From an uncultured Alistipes sp. (GTDB lineage: Bacteria > Bacteroidota > Bacteroidia > Bacteroidales > Rikenellaceae): a stretch of DNA of 64,000 nucleotides. The position numbers were made by a program, and so were the translations under genes. The notes below the pieces were generated by a model. The model was given only the letters and a program-made list of their open reading frames with translations. It made no database searches and had not been told where the DNA came from. The DNA lies in contig CANQIF010000010.1 of the NCBI GenBank assembly GCA_947623965.1, forward strand, positions 1 to 64,000, read 5' to 3'. Shown piece after piece: positions 25,075 through 36,926 of this stretch (the first letter of the stretch is position 1; every line of letters starts with the position of its first letter).

Positions 25075-27195
25075 ATGGCCGACCCCCGAACCGACTACGC
25101 CCTGCGCGGACTGCAGATCGCCGCTCTGGTGACGGTCGTGCTGCTCGTCGTCAGCTTCATTCCGCCCGTCACGGTGGGCGGCATGCGGCTGCGCCGCGCC
25201 AACATCTTCTCCGACCTCTACGCCTTCGAGGAGCGCGCAGCGGCGAAAAGTTCGTCGGTCGAGCTCTTCGACGAGCGGGAGTTCGCCGTCGATTTCGACG
25301 CCGTCACCCGGCAGATCGACGCCGCGCCGCTCCCGCCCGACCCCGCGGAGCCGGCCCCCGATGCACCCGGCCCCGCCGCCGACACGCTGCGGCCCGAAGC
25401 GGCCGTCAGCTTCGAATGGCGCCTCGCCGCGCAGGCGGCCGAACGCCCGGCCCCGCAGCCCGATCCGCACCGCTACGCCCCGCGACTGACGCCGATCGAG
25501 GATTTCAGTGCCGACGGACGCTTCGCCGCTTTCTGCGACACGCTGCTTACGGCCGACCGCCCCGTGCGCATCGCCGTGTTGGGAGACTCGTTCGTCGAGG
25601 GAGACATCCTCACGGCCGACCTGCGCGAGCGGCTCCAAAGCGCCTTCGGCGGCCGCGGCACGGGCTTCGCGCCCATGGCCTCGCCGCTCACCGCCTACCG
25701 CCGCACGGTCCGCACCCAGTCGAAGGGGTGGACCGCCTACAACGTCATGAAACACAAGAGCGTCCCCGCCCCGCTCGGCGAACACTTCTACGTCTCGGGG
25801 TGGGTCTGCCGCCCGACCGACGGCGCCTCGACCCGCTGGGAGGCGACGCAGTACCGCCGCCGGCTCGACTCCTGCACGACGGCCCGCGTCCTCTTCATCG
25901 CCCCGGCGCGCAGCCGCATCGAACTGGTGCTCAACGACACGCTGCGCCGCCGCTTCACCGTCGAGGGGGCGCCGCACGTGCGGCAGACGGTCGTCACGGC
26001 CCCCACGATCCACACGCTCGAATTCCGCGTTCTCGAAGGAGCCTCGGAGATGATCGGCTACGGGGCCGTCTTCGAGCAGAAGGGGGTATCGGTCGACAAC
26101 TATTCCGTGCGCAGCAACAACGGGCAGGCGATCTTCCGCACGAATCCCGCCGTGAACGCCCAGATCAACGCCCTGGCGGGCTACGACCTGGTGATCCTCC
26201 AATACGGGCTGAACATCATGCAGGCGGGGGTTCGCTCCTACACGAGCTACGGGGCGCAGATCGAGAAGATCATCGCCTACGTGCGCCACTGCTTTCCGAC
26301 AGCGGCCGTGCTGGTGATGGGGGTCAGCGACCGCGCCGTGCGGAACGAGCAGGGGATCGCCTCGATGGATGCCATCCCCTACATGCTCGACTGCCAGCGG
26401 ACGGCGGCCCGCAACCAGGGGGCGGCCTTCTGGTCCACCTACGATGCGATGCAGGCCGACGGCGGCATCAGCGAGTTCGTGGCGCGCGGCTGGGCGGGGA
26501 AGGATTTCACCCATATCAACTACGCCGGCGGCCGGCGGGTGGCCTGGGCCCTCTTCGATGCGATCAACGTCGAGGCGAAGCGCGCGGCCGAGCAGCTGCA
26601 GCGCCGCACCGAACCGGTCGTCGACTCGGCGGTACGGGCTTCGATCGACCGCATCGGCATCCGGCCGACGCTCCGCCCCGGGGGACCGGACCCATACGGG
26701 GAGCAGACGGCGAACCGCGGCGGGCAGGCAGCGATGCGCCCCGACCGGCAGCAAACGGCAGGCGCCCCGGCATCGGCCGCTGCGGCAATCTCGGGAAAAG
26801 CAACGGAAAACACCGCCGAGACCGCAAGTGGGGCCGCCACGGCGGCGCCTTTGGAGAAAGCCCCCCGAAACGCAGCGGACAGGAGCGCCGGAGAAACCGC
26901 GGACCGCGCTGCAAAACGGGCCGGCAGACGGGCCGCGAAGCAGGCGGAACATCCGTCGAAACGAACTGCGGAACGGGCAGCGGAACGCTCCGCAGCCACG
27001 AACGCCGCAACCGCCGCCCCACGCAAAACCGCCGCGACCCGATCGACCGGCAGCGAAACCGCGGCCCGGGCTGAAGTCGCAGCCGGGACAGCCCCCGGGG
27101 CCGGATCGAAACGGCCCTCCTACGCCGCTTCGGAGGCGCTTGCAGCCGCAGCCGCCGTCCTCCTGGCACCGCCCGCCCGACCCGCCCGACCCTAA
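25075..27195 (+). CDS. Membrane-anchored SGNH-type protein paired with MBOAT, with long basic tail
   Basis: 706 aa. One N-terminal membrane helix (about 12-34), a Pro/Ala linker, then an SGNH-hydrolase-like domain from about 140 to 510. Ser172 is in VLGDSFVEGD and the catalytic-type pair Asp477/His480 in KDFTHINYAGG. Proteins of this kind (DltD, AlgJ/AlgX, PatB) complete O-acetylation of surface polymers together with an MBOAT protein. The MBOAT gene follows after 15 bp, so an O-acyl transfer role is well supported; the acceptor is unknown. The last 170 residues are Ala/Arg/Thr-rich, strongly basic and probably disordered, which is unusual for the family. They could bind an acidic polymer or be a run-on after loss of an older stop. 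Confidence 0.78.
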   Translation: MADPRTDYALRGLQIAALVTVVLLVVSFIPPVTVGGMRLRRANIFSDLYAFEERAAAKSSSVELFDEREFAVDFDAVTRQIDAAPLPPDPAEPAPDAPGPAADTLRPEAAVSFEWRLAAQAAERPAPQPDPHRYAPRLTPIEDFSADGRFAAFCDTLLTADRPVRIAVLGDSFVEGDILTADLRERLQSAFGGRGTGFAPMASPLTAYRRTVRTQSKGWTAYNVMKHKSVPAPLGEHFYVSGWVCRPTDGASTRWEATQYRRRLDSCTTARVLFIAPARSRIELVLNDTLRRRFTVEGAPHVRQTVVTAPTIHTLEFRVLEGASEMIGYGAVFEQKGVSVDNYSVRSNNGQAIFRTNPAVNAQINALAGYDLVILQYGLNIMQAGVRSYTSYGAQIEKIIAYVRHCFPTAAVLVMGVSDRAVRNEQGIASMDAIPYMLDCQRTAARNQGAAFWSTYDAMQADGGISEFVARGWAGKDFTHINYAGGRRVAWALFDAINVEAKRAAEQLQRRTEPVVDSAVRASIDRIGIRPTLRPGGPDPYGEQTANRGGQAAMRPDRQQTAGAPASAAAAISGKATENTAETASGAATAAPLEKAPRNAADRSAGETADRAAKRAGRRAAKQAEHPSKRTAERAAERSAATNAATAAPRKTAATRSTGSETAARAEVAAGTAPGAGSKRPSYAASEALAAAAAVLLAPPARPARP

Positions 27196-27210
27196 CGAAG
27201 CGCCGAAACG

Positions 27211-28698
<1,488 letters not shown>

Positions 28699-28720
28699 CG
28701 TTTTTTCCGACCCGTAACCC

Positions 28721-29377
28721 ATGTACACCTTCGATCACGACCTGTTTCTGGCTCTCAACTTCGACGGCGGCGACGGCCTCGACCGCGCGATGCTCGCCGT
28801 CTCGGGGACCCCGCTGTGGATCCCGCTCTACCTCCTGATCTTCTGGCTCGTCGGCCGGCGCTACGGCTGGCGGATGCTGCTGCTCTTCATCGGGCTGCTG
28901 GCGGCAGCGATGGGGGCCGCCGACATCGTGGCGGGAATCTTCAAGCACAGCGGACCCCTCGGCGGCCTGCTCCCCGACTTCGCCCCGCGCTGGCGGCCGA
29001 TGTTCACCCCCGAATTAGAGGGGCTCGCCATTTCGCCCGACTCGCTGCGCACGCTGCGCGCCCTGGGGCTGCCGGCCGATCCCGCCGTCCACGTCCCGCT
29101 CGAAGCCGTCGGCGGGCACTACGGCACCGTCTCGGCCCACGCCTCCACCGTCTGCTCGCTCGCACTGCTCGCGATCCGGGTTCTTCGGCGCCGCTGGTTC
29201 ACGATCCTCATGACGCTTTGCACCCTCTTGATCTGCTACTCGCGCATCTATTTGGCGAAGCACTTCCCGATGGACATCTGCTGGGGGGGGGTCCTGGGGC
29301 TTCTCCTCGGCTGGGGCGCCGCGAAGCTCTTCTTCGCGCTCGAACGCCGCTTCGGGAAACGGGCGGTCGGCAAGTGA
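28721..29377 (+). CDS. PAP2-family membrane phosphatase
   Basis: 218 aa with about five to six membrane helices. The second and third phosphatase motifs are clear: GTVSAHAS (PSGH-like) and SRIYLAKHFPMDICWG (SRxxxxxHxxxD). The first motif (K......RP) is degenerate or interrupted (FKHSGPLGG...RWRPMF). It probably dephosphorylates a membrane lipid such as undecaprenyl pyrophosphate or a phosphatidate. Its position after the MBOAT gene suggests a link with surface polymer or lipid-carrier metabolism. It ends right at the third hairpin-repeat cluster. Confidence 0.82.
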   Translation: MYTFDHDLFLALNFDGGDGLDRAMLAVSGTPLWIPLYLLIFWLVGRRYGWRMLLLFIGLLAAAMGAADIVAGIFKHSGPLGGLLPDFAPRWRPMFTPELEGLAISPDSLRTLRALGLPADPAVHVPLEAVGGHYGTVSAHASTVCSLALLAIRVLRRRWFTILMTLCTLLICYSRIYLAKHFPMDICWGGVLGLLLGWGAAKLFFALERRFGKRAVGK

Positions 29378-29384
29378 AAAATTC

Positions 29385-30360
29385 AAAAGGAAGAACTAAA
29401 AACAGCGCGCAGCTATCCGGAGAAGTTGCGGGCTGCAGCTTGCGGAGGACGTGCGAGCAGACTTGCGGACGCGAGCCGCGGACCACTGCGGCTTCGACGA
29501 AGCCGCAGATTCAAAATTCAATATTAAGCAACGCTGCCGAACACATTTGGGCTTACTCCCGTCGGGGCGCAACCTGCGGAGGACATGCAGATTCGGACAC
29601 GAACTGCGGGCCTCCGCCGGCCCCAGGCTGCGGCCCGCACGGCCTTTTCAAGGCCGAAATTCAAAATTCATTATTCAAAATTCAGAATGACGAAATCGGG
29701 CCGCAGCTTGCGAAGGACGTGCGAGCGGACTTTCGGACGCGAGCAGCGGGCCTTCGCGGGGCGAAGCTGCGGCCCGCTCGGTCCCAACGGACCGCCCCTA
29801 ACTCAGGACATGCCCGCAGCCGAGCGGACGGGCTTGCGACGCAGAGGAGCAGCCCGCCGCCCCAGCCTCGGGGCGCAGCCTGCGAAGAGACCGCGCGAGC
29901 GGACCTTCGGGACGCGAACTGCGGGCCTTCGCCGCCGGAGGCTGCGGCCCGCACGGCCTTTTCAAGGCCGCAATTCAAAATTCAATATTCAATATTCAAA
30001 ATTAAGCAACTCTACCGAGCGCACTTGGGTTTACTCCCGGTTCGGGCTGCAGCCTGCGGAGGACACGCAGATTCGGATACGAACTGCGGGCCTCCGCTGC
30101 CGGAGGCTGCGGCCCGCTGCGCCCTCACGGGCGCAAATTCATCCTTCAAAAAAAAGAACTGCGGCCCGCTCGGTCCTAACGGACCGACCCTAACTCAAGA
30201 CATGCCCGCAGCCGAGCGGACGGGCTTGCGACGTAGAGGAGCAGCCCTCCGCCCAGGGGCGGCTGCGGGCTGCCGATCGCTACGCGACCGAATTTGCAGG
30301 CAACCATTTCCTCCAAAACCAGCGGCTGTTGCGGGCTGCCGATCCTGACAGACCGATTTT
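29385..30360 (+). repeat. GC-rich hairpin-repeat cluster 3
   Basis: About 1 kb between the phosphatase gene and the rplQ terminator, without a gene. It holds at least six modules of the type described at 8163-9130. Terminal stems: CTGCGGCTTCG/CGAAGCCGCAG (about 29487), CGGCCTT/AAGGCCG (about 29639), CGGTCC/GGACCG (about 29778), CGGCCTT/AAGGCCG again (about 29958), TGCGCCC/GGGCGCA (about 30118), CGGTCC/GGACCG (about 30170). A second module type starting GCCCGCAGCCGAGCGGACGG occurs at about 29815 and 30203. AT-rich ATTCAAAATTCA runs separate modules. One copy (about 29450-29510) lacks most of the central inverted repeat. Confidence 0.85.
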
Positions 30361-30465
30361 GACAGCACATCTTCCACAACTGGCGGCTGCGGGCAGCTGC
30401 GCTTTCTTGCGGAACTGCAAACCCGAAGCGACCCACACCCCAAAACGCGCCTTCCAAAGCCACAC

Positions 30466-30502
30466 AAAAAAACGGGCACCGCAACCCTGCAGTACCCGTT
30501 TT
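30466..30502 (-). terminator. Terminator of the ribosomal protein operon
   Basis: On the minus strand AAAACGGGTACTGC pairs with GCGGTGCCCGTTTT (G-U pairs allowed) and is followed by TTT. It lies 24 bp after the rplQ stop codon. Confidence 0.82.
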
Positions 30503-30525
30503 GCAACGATGCGATCCCGAAAGGG

Positions 30526-31089
30526 TTACATCTTCTTGCCGACGTTCGTCTTCTTGGCCATCTTCGGAGCCGCAGCCTTGGCGTTCACCTTGGCAGCCGC
30601 CTTCGAAGCCTGTTTCTCGCTCTCTACGACCGTCGCATCCTCGACAGCGTCCGTCGTCTTCTTGCGCGAACGGCGCGTCTTGGGCTTCGCCTCCGTCGCA
30701 GCGGCGGGAACGACACCCAGCGTGTAGGGCTCGTTGAAGTCCACGAACTCGATGATGCACATGTCGGCCGCATCGCCCAGACGGAAGCCCGTCTTCAGGA
30801 TGCGCGTATAACCGCCGTTACGCTCGGCGATCTTCGGGGCGATCGTGCGGAACAGCTCCGTCACGGCCTCCTTCTGCTTCAGGTACGAGAATACGACACG
30901 ACGCGAGTGGGTGGTATCCTCCTTCGACTTGGTTACCAGCGGCTCGACAAACATGCGCAGCGCTTTCGCTTTGGCAACCGTGGTCTCGATGCGCTTGTGC
31001 AGGATCAGCGACGAAGCCATGTTCGACATCAGCGCCTTCCGGTGCCCTGCCTGGCGTCCGAGGTGGTTGTAATTCTTATTGTGTCTCAT
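30526..31089 (-). CDS. rplQ: 50S ribosomal protein bL17
   Basis: 187 aa. The N-terminal 120 residues are canonical bL17 ([39 protein letters not shown]). A C-terminal extension of about 60 residues rich in Lys and Ala (KKTNVGKKM at the end) makes it longer than the 127-aa E. coli protein, as is common in Bacteroidetes. Last gene of the alpha segment, after rpoA. Confidence 0.97.
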   Translation of the reverse strand: MRHNKNYNHLGRQAGHRKALMSNMASSLILHKRIETTVAKAKALRMFVEPLVTKSKEDTTHSRRVVFSYLKQKEAVTELFRTIAPKIAERNGGYTRILKTGFRLGDAADMCIIEFVDFNEPYTLGVVPAAATEAKPKTRRSRKKTTDAVEDATVVESEKQASKAAAKVNAKAAAPKMAKKTNVGKKM

Positions 31090-31157
31090 AATTCATTGCG
31101 GGAGTTCCACGGAAGAACTCGAATTGAAAGTTTTTTACTGTTTTTGCGGTGGTCGGA

Positions 31158-32150
31158 CTAATCCTTATCCAGTTTGTAGATCGCGACGTCCATCCCGAAC
31201 TTGAGGTTCAGCGAAGCCAGCAGCTCGTCGAGCTCCGTCAGCGACTTCTTGCCGAAGTTGCGGAACTTCAGCAGGTCGTTGCGGTTGAGCTTGACCAGGT
31301 CGCCCAGCGTATCCACGTCGGCCGCCTTCAGGCAGTTCAGCGCGCGCACGCTCAGATCCTGGTCCGACAGCTTCGTCTTGAGCAGCTGACGCATGTGCAG
31401 TACATCCTCGTCGAACTCCTCCGAGCCCCCCTTGTCCTCCATGTTCACCGTGATCTTCTCGTCCGAGAAGAGCATGAAGTGCTGGATGAGGATCTTGGCG
31501 GCCTCCTTGAGGGCATCCTTCGGATGGATCGACCCGTCGGTAGTAATTTCCAAATTCAATTTCTCGTAGTCCGTACGCTGCTCCACGCGGTAGTCCTCGA
31601 TCGAATACTTCACGTTTTTGATCGGCGTGAAGATCGAATCGATCGGGAGCGTACCGAAATCGGCGTCCGCCGGCATGTTCTCCTCGGCCGGGACGTAGCC
31701 GCGCCCCTTGCCGATCGTCAGCGTCATCTGCATCTTCGTGCCGGGAGCCAGGTGGCAGATCACCAGATCGGGATTCAGTACTTTGAAGAACGAGAGGTAA
31801 TTCGAGATATATCCGGCAGTCAGCTCCGTAACCCCCGCAACGTTGATCGACACCTTCTCGGCATCCTGATTATCGACCGTGCGGATAAAACGAATCTGCT
31901 TCAGAAAGAGGATGATGTGTAACATATCCTCCTTCACGCCGGGGATGGCGGCGAACTCGTGATCGACCCCGGAAACCTTCACCGCCGTAATCGCATAGCC
32001 CTCGAGCGACGAGAGCAGGATCCGGCGCAAAGCGTTTCCGACCGTTCGACCGAATCCGGGCTCCAGCGGTCGGAATTCGAACTTTCCGAACGAAGAAGTA
32101 GATTCGAGCATGATAACCTTTTCAGGTTTCTGGAATGCTAATATTGCCAT
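31158..32150 (-). CDS. rpoA: DNA-directed RNA polymerase subunit alpha
   Basis: 330 aa, the usual length. The N-terminal dimerisation domain includes [20 protein letters not shown] and [14 protein letters not shown] flexible linker near 235-250 ([12 protein letters not shown]) leads to the C-terminal domain with [20 protein letters not shown] and [15 protein letters not shown], which contacts promoter DNA and activators. Lies between rpsD and rplQ. Confidence 0.98.
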   Translation of the reverse strand: MAILAFQKPEKVIMLESTSSFGKFEFRPLEPGFGRTVGNALRRILLSSLEGYAITAVKVSGVDHEFAAIPGVKEDMLHIILFLKQIRFIRTVDNQDAEKVSINVAGVTELTAGYISNYLSFFKVLNPDLVICHLAPGTKMQMTLTIGKGRGYVPAEENMPADADFGTLPIDSIFTPIKNVKYSIEDYRVEQRTDYEKLNLEITTDGSIHPKDALKEAAKILIQHFMLFSDEKITVNMEDKGGSEEFDEDVLHMRQLLKTKLSDQDLSVRALNCLKAADVDTLGDLVKLNRNDLLKFRNFGKKSLTELDELLASLNLKFGMDVAIYKLDKD

Positions 32151-32171
32151 AATCTTGAATTTGTTTATTTA

Positions 32172-32780
32172 CTACTTCGAGTACAACTCGACGATGAGCT
32201 GCTCCTTGATGTTCTCGGGAATCTCTTCGCGTTCAGGGTTCTGAATGAATTTTCCGCTCATCGTAGCGCCGTCCCACTCGAGCCAGGCATAGCGGCTGCG
32301 CTGGCTGCCTGCAAGCGAGTCGGCGATCACCTCGAGGCTCTTCGACTTCTCGCGAACCGACACGATGTCGCCGGCGCGCAGCGAGTACGAAGGAATGTTC
32401 ACGACGGCGCCGTTTACGCAGATATGGCAGTGCGAAACGAGCTGACGGGCTGCGGCGCGCGTCGGGGCGATGCCCAGACGGTAAACCACGTTGTCCAGAC
32501 GGCACTCGAGCAGCTTCAGCAGGTTTTCGCCCGTGATGCCGCCCATGCGGGCCGCCTGCTCGTAGGTGCGCGAGAACTGCTTCTCGAGCAGACCGTAGGT
32601 ATACTTCGCCTTCTGCTTCTCGCTCAACTGCGTGCCGTACTCCGACACCTTCTTGCGCTTGCGTGCCAAACCGTGCTGTCCGGGAGGAAAGTTACGCTTC
32701 TCAAGCACCTTGTCCGCACCATAGATAGCCTCGCCGAACTTACGGGCGATTTTCGATTTAGGTCCAATATATTTTCCCAT
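32172..32780 (-). CDS. rpsD: 30S ribosomal protein uS4
   Basis: 202 aa. Primary 16S-binding protein that nucleates small-subunit assembly. [17 protein letters not shown] opens the protein, and the S4 RNA-binding domain is at about 90-155 ([31 protein letters not shown]). No N-terminal Cys cluster, so it is the zinc-free form. Confidence 0.98.
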   Translation of the reverse strand: MGKYIGPKSKIARKFGEAIYGADKVLEKRNFPPGQHGLARKRKKVSEYGTQLSEKQKAKYTYGLLEKQFSRTYEQAARMGGITGENLLKLLECRLDNVVYRLGIAPTRAAARQLVSHCHICVNGAVVNIPSYSLRAGDIVSVREKSKSLEVIADSLAGSQRSRYAWLEWDGATMSGKFIQNPEREEIPENIKEQLIVELYSK

Positions 32781-32844
32781 TGTTCTTCTCTTGTTTTGTT
32801 GTTTGTTATACGCTTCTCAAGCTGTTCCGGATCCGTCGGGCGCC

Positions 32845-33234
32845 TTAGACGCGGCGACGGTTCGGAGCACGGCAGCCGTTGTGCGGCAGCGGCGTAACGT
32901 CGATGATCTCCATCACCTCGATCCCCGCGCCGTGGATCGTGCGCACGGCCGACTCGCGGCCTGCACCCGGACCCTTGACGTAAACCTTCACCTTGCGCAG
33001 ACCCATGTCGTAAGCGACCTTGGCGCAGTCGGCTGCCGACGTCTGTGCGGCATACGGCGTATTCTTCTTCGAACCACGGAAACCCATCTTACCGGCCGAG
33101 GACCAGCTGATGACATCGCCGGACTCGTTCGTGATGGTGATAATCACGTTGTTGAAAGTCGAGTGCACATAGGCGTTGCCCACCAGACCGACCTTAACAA
33201 CCTTCTTCTTGACTGTTCCAGTTTTCTTTGCCAT
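32845..33234 (-). CDS. rpsK: 30S ribosomal protein uS11
   Basis: 129 aa, standard length. Contains [38 protein letters not shown] and the C-terminal [13 protein letters not shown]. Part of the platform of the small subunit at the mRNA exit; 13 bp after rpsM. Confidence 0.98.
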   Translation of the reverse strand: MAKKTGTVKKKVVKVGLVGNAYVHSTFNNVIITITNESGDVISWSSAGKMGFRGSKKNTPYAAQTSAADCAKVAYDMGLRKVKVYVKGPGAGRESAVRTIHGAGIEVMEIIDVTPLPHNGCRAPNRRRV

Positions 33235-33247
33235 AATTCTCTAAAGA

Positions 33248-33628
33248 TTACTTCGTTGCTTTTTTCTTGTTTGCGACGGTCTTCTTCTTGCCCTTGCGCG
33301 TGCGGGCGTTGTTCTTGGTCGACTGACCGCGGACCGGAAGCCCCAGACGGTGCCGGATGCCGCGATAGCAGCCGATGTCCATCAGGCGCTTGATGTTGAG
33401 CTGAACGAGCGAACGGCACTCGCCCTCGACCTTCAGACCCAGATCGGCGATCGTCGCGCGAATCGCACCGACCTGCTCGTCGGTCCAGTCCTGGACCTTG
33501 ACGTCGTAGCCGATACCGGCCGTTTCGAGAATGTGGCGGGCGGTCGAGCGACCGATACCGTAAATATAGGTCAGACCGATCTCGCCTCGTTTATTTTTGG
33601 GTAAATCTACACCGACTATACGTGCCAT
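33248..33628 (-). CDS. rpsM: 30S ribosomal protein uS13
   Basis: 126 aa. [20 protein letters not shown] and [20 protein letters not shown] are conserved, with a basic tail reaching the P-site tRNA. Lies between rpmJ and rpsK. Confidence 0.98.
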   Translation of the reverse strand: MARIVGVDLPKNKRGEIGLTYIYGIGRSTARHILETAGIGYDVKVQDWTDEQVGAIRATIADLGLKVEGECRSLVQLNIKRLMDIGCYRGIRHRLGLPVRGQSTKNNARTRKGKKKTVANKKKATK

Positions 33629-33657
33629 AAATTTCTTTTTTCTACTTTAATGTTGGT

Positions 33658-33774
33658 TTAACCTTGGCGCATTTTGAACTTGGGATTCTTCTTGCAGATC
33701 ACGTAGAGCTTACCCTTACGCTTCACGATCTTGCAATCCTCGCTTCTCTTCTTGATGGATGCTTTTACTTTCAT
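33658..33774 (-). CDS. rpmJ: 50S ribosomal protein bL36 (zinc-free form)
   Basis: 38-aa gene found by translating the short gap between infA and rps[21 protein letters not shown]... ending KMRQG. Compared with the zinc-binding form (C11, C14, C27, H33 in E. coli), Cys14 and Cys27 remain but positions 11 and 33 are Ser and Phe. The metal site is therefore incomplete and this is a C-minus type protein. Position after infA is the usual one. Confidence 0.95.
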   Translation of the reverse strand: MKVKASIKKRSEDCKIVKRKGKLYVICKKNPKFKMRQG

Positions 33775-33804
33775 GGTTTTTCAAGCAATCTGGTTCATGT
33801 ACTG

Positions 33805-34023
33805 TTATTTGTAACGGAACGAGATGCGGCCCTTCGTCAGATCGTAGGGAGTCATCTCCACCTTTACCTTGTCCCCGGGAAGGATCTTGATGTAGTGCAT
33901 GCGCATCTTTCCCGAGATGTGGGCCGTCAGCACGTGGCCGTTGTCGAGCTCAACGCGGAACATCGCGTTCGACAGCGCCTCGATGATCGTCCCATCGCGT
34001 TCGATAGCAGCTTGTTTTGCCAT
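33805..34023 (-). CDS. infA: Translation initiation factor IF-1
   Basis: 72 aa, exactly the usual length; a single S1/OB-fold domain ([51 protein letters not shown]). Binds the A site of the small subunit during initiation. Lies between map and rpmJ, the standard Bacteroidetes arrangement. Confidence 0.98.
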   Translation of the reverse strand: MAKQAAIERDGTIIEALSNAMFRVELDNGHVLTAHISGKMRMHYIKILPGDKVKVEMTPYDLTKGRISFRYK

Positions 34024-34033
34024 AACGTCGTTT

Positions 34034-34813
34034 TTAGTGTTTGATCGCCCGTTCGATGATGCTGAAATCCGTCAGTACGTCGGGCCCGTCCTTGCGGATC
34101 GCCACGGCGAACTCGTAGTGCGCCGCCGGTTTGCGATCCCGCGTGCGGACGGTCCAGCCGTCCTCTTCGTCGAATACCACCGCCTTTTTGCCCATCGTGA
34201 TCATCGGCTCGATGCAGATGACCATCCCCTCCTTCAGGAGCGGGCCGCGGCCGCGCGCGCCGTAGTTGGGAACGCCGGGGGCCTCGTGCATCTTCCGGCC
34301 CAGACCGTGTCCCTCCAATTCGCGTACGACGCCGTAGCCGAACGATTCGGCGTATTCCTGTACGGCGGCCGAAATATCGCCCACGCGATTTCCGGCTTTC
34401 GCCTGTTCCGTACCCTTATAAAGAGCCTCCTTGGTGACCTCCAGAAACCGGCGTACTTCCTCGCTGACTTCACCGACCGTAAATGTGTAGGCCGAATCAC
34501 CGACAAACCCCTTCATAAACGTACACGTATCGACCGAGACAATGTCGCCCTCCTTCAGAACGACCTTGTCCGACGGAATGCCGTGGACCACCACCTCGTT
34601 GACCGAAATGCACAGCGTGGCGGGAAAGCCCTCGTATCCGAGACAAGCGGGAACGGCTCCGTGCGCGCGGATAAAATCTTCGGCGATTTTGTCCAGCTCC
34701 CCGGTCGAGACTCCCGGCCGAATGTGGCGACCCACCTCGGCCAGTGTCTCCGATACCAGGATGTTGTTTTCTCGCAGGAGCTCGATCTCCTCGTCCGTTT
34801 TCAAATGAATCAT
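34034..34813 (-). CDS. map: Methionine aminopeptidase, type I
   Basis: 259 aa. Removes the initiator Met from nascent proteins using two metal ions. The ligand motifs are present: [15 protein letters not shown] and VDTC (Asp pair), [12 protein letters not shown] (His), and ICIEPMI plus [11 protein letters not shown] (Glu residues). The short form without an N-terminal zinc-finger extension fits type Ia. It is encoded between secY and infA. Confidence 0.97.
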   Translation of the reverse strand: MIHLKTDEEIELLRENNILVSETLAEVGRHIRPGVSTGELDKIAEDFIRAHGAVPACLGYEGFPATLCISVNEVVVHGIPSDKVVLKEGDIVSVDTCTFMKGFVGDSAYTFTVGEVSEEVRRFLEVTKEALYKGTEQAKAGNRVGDISAAVQEYAESFGYGVVRELEGHGLGRKMHEAPGVPNYGARGRGPLLKEGMVICIEPMITMGKKAVVFDEEDGWTVRTRDRKPAAHYEFAVAIRKDGPDVLTDFSIIERAIKH

Positions 34814-34847
34814 CTTGACGTATTCAATTACTTCGTCCGACCTGCAG

Positions 34848-36224
34848 CTAATGACGCCCCTGGATGCGGCCGGTCTTCATCAGGCCGTCGTAGTGGCGCA
34901 TCAGCAGGTAGCTCTCTATCTGCTTGAGCGTGTCGAGTACCACACCCACCATAATCAGCAGCGACGTGCCGCCGTAGAAGTAGGCGAACTCCTGCTGGAT
35001 GCCGAGGAACCGGATGGCCAGCGCCGGCAGGATCGCCACGATGGCCAGGAAGATCGAACCCGGCAGGGTGATACGCGTCATGATGGTGTCGATGTAGCCC
35101 ACGGTCTGCTTGCCCGGTTTCACTCCCGGGATGAAGCCGCCGTTGCGTTTCATGTCATCGGCCATCATTTGAGGATTGACGATAATCGCCGTGTAGAAGT
35201 AGGTGAAGGCGATTACCAACACGGCCAGCGTAACGTTGTACCAGAAACCGGTCATCGAGCTGAAGGCGGCTCCAAATCGGGTCCCCTGGAAGAGCATCGG
35301 GATGAACATCAGCGCCTGCGCGAAGATGATCGGCATCACGTTGGCTGCATTCATCTTCAGCGGGATGTACTGACGCACACCGCCGTACTGCTTGTTCCCG
35401 ACGATACGCTTGGCGTACTGGACAGGGATCTTGCGAACGGCCTGCACCAGCGCGATCGTCGCCATGAAGACAAGGAAGAGGAGCACCAGCTCGAAGATCA
35501 GCATGATGGCGCTGCCCGTGGCGGTCTGCAGGCGCGAGTTGACCTCGGCCAGCAGGGCGTGCGGGAGACGGGCCACGATACCGATCATGATGATGAGCGA
35601 GATGCCGTTGCCGATTCCCTTGTCGGTGATCTTCTCGCCGAGCCACATGATGAACATGGTGCCGGCGATGAGGATCGTCGTCGCATAGCAGACGAATCCG
35701 AACGAGTTGCCGTAGACGAACGCCGTGGGGGCCTGATGGTAGAGGTTGGCGATGAAGGCCGGTCCCTGGAGGATCAGCACGCCGATCGTCAGGAATCGGG
35801 TCCACTGGTTCATCTTGCGGCGGCCGCTCTCACCCTCCTTCTGCATCTTCTGGAAATACGGAATCATCATGCCCATGAGCTGGATGATGATCGAGGCGGT
35901 GATGTACGGCATGACTCCGAGCGCGAAGATGGCGGCGTTGCCGAATGCACCGCCAGAGAAGACGTTCAACAGACCCAGAAGTCCGTTGCCCTCCAACTGG
36001 CTGGCATACGCCGACCCCTCGCCCAGGGCGTTGGGGTTGATGCCCGGAATCACTACGAAGACGCCCAAGCGGTAGACCAGGAGCAGCCCGATCGTGTACA
36101 GGACACGTTTGCGCAGCTCCTCGATCTTGTAGATGTTCTTGAGCGTTTCGACCACTTTCTTGTTGGCAGCCAAAAGAGCGATGACCGCTAAAAAGACGAT
36201 GCCAACAACGAGATATTGATTCAT
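34848..36224 (-). CDS. secY: Protein translocase subunit SecY
   Basis: 458 aa with ten membrane helices; channel of the Sec translocon. Conserved segments are LGVFVVIPGINP (first periplasmic region), GVMPYITASIIIQLM (lateral gate), LWLGEKITDKGIGNG-type text and QYANRIVG-like VQYAKRIVGNK in the cytoplasmic loop. Slightly longer than the 443-aa E. coli protein. Follows rplO by 25 bp. Confidence 0.98.
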   Translation of the reverse strand: MNQYLVVGIVFLAVIALLAANKKVVETLKNIYKIEELRKRVLYTIGLLLVYRLGVFVVIPGINPNALGEGSAYASQLEGNGLLGLLNVFSGGAFGNAAIFALGVMPYITASIIIQLMGMMIPYFQKMQKEGESGRRKMNQWTRFLTIGVLILQGPAFIANLYHQAPTAFVYGNSFGFVCYATTILIAGTMFIMWLGEKITDKGIGNGISLIIMIGIVARLPHALLAEVNSRLQTATGSAIMLIFELVLLFLVFMATIALVQAVRKIPVQYAKRIVGNKQYGGVRQYIPLKMNAANVMPIIFAQALMFIPMLFQGTRFGAAFSSMTGFWYNVTLAVLVIAFTYFYTAIIVNPQMMADDMKRNGGFIPGVKPGKQTVGYIDTIMTRITLPGSIFLAIVAILPALAIRFLGIQQEFAYFYGGTSLLIMVGVVLDTLKQIESYLLMRHYDGLMKTGRIQGRH

Positions 36225-36249
36225 AATACAGGTTTTCTACGGTTTCGAC

Positions 36250-36696
36250 TTACAGTTTTTCGACGCTGCCGCCGGCGGCCTCGATGGCTGCCGATGCGCT
36301 GGCCGAGAATGCGTGCGCCTTGACGGCGAGCGCCTTCGTAAGCTGACCGTTGCCGAGGATCTTCACCTTGTCGTTCGACGAGACGAAGCCGGCTGCGATC
36401 AGCGTATCGACCGTTACCTCCGTGAGGTTCTTCTTCGACGAAAGCTCCTCGAGGGTCGAAAGGTTGATCGCCTTGAACTCCACGCGGTTCCGGTTCGTGA
36501 AGCCGAACTTCGGCAGACGACGCTGCAACGGCATCTGACCGCCCTCGAAACCGAGTTTGCGCGAGTAGCCCGAACGCGACTGGGCACCCTTGTGGCCGCG
36601 CGTCGCCGTGCCGCCGTGGCCCGAACCGGCACCGCGGCCGATCCGTTTGTCGTGGTGCGTAGAACCCTTTGCGGGTTTGAGATTATACAGTTCCAT
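36250..36696 (-). CDS. rplO: 50S ribosomal protein uL15
   Basis: 148 aa. The glycine- and arginine-rich N-terminal extension is typical (GRGAGSGHGGTATRGHKGAQ, GGQMPLQRRLPKFGFTN); the C-terminal globular part ends VEKL. Sits between rpmD and secY. Confidence 0.98.
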   Translation of the reverse strand: MELYNLKPAKGSTHHDKRIGRGAGSGHGGTATRGHKGAQSRSGYSRKLGFEGGQMPLQRRLPKFGFTNRNRVEFKAINLSTLEELSSKKNLTEVTVDTLIAAGFVSSNDKVKILGNGQLTKALAVKAHAFSASASAAIEAAGGSVEKL

Positions 36697-36726
36697 TGTG
36701 TGTTGTGATTCGTTACCGTGTTAAAC

Positions 36727-36912
36727 TTATTGAGCGATCTGCTCCACCTTCACGAGGTGCTGCACGCGCTCGATCATCCCCTTGATGATGACCGAGTCGT
36801 CGTGCTCGACCGTTGCGCCGATCTTCTTCAGACCGAGGGCGTCGAGGTTGGCGCACTGGCGCTTCGTGGCGCCGATGCGGCTCTTGACCTGGGTGATTTT
36901 CAATCTTGCCAT
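36727..36912 (-). CDS. rpmD: 50S ribosomal protein uL30
   Basis: 61 aa, the bacterial size; starts MARLKITQVKSRIGATKRQ and has the compact alpha/beta fold (LDALGLKKIGATVEHDD). Lies between rpsE and rplO. Confidence 0.97.
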   Translation of the reverse strand: MARLKITQVKSRIGATKRQCANLDALGLKKIGATVEHDDSVIIKGMIERVQHLVKVEQIAQ

Positions 36913-36926
36913 TGTTCGTTCCGAGA

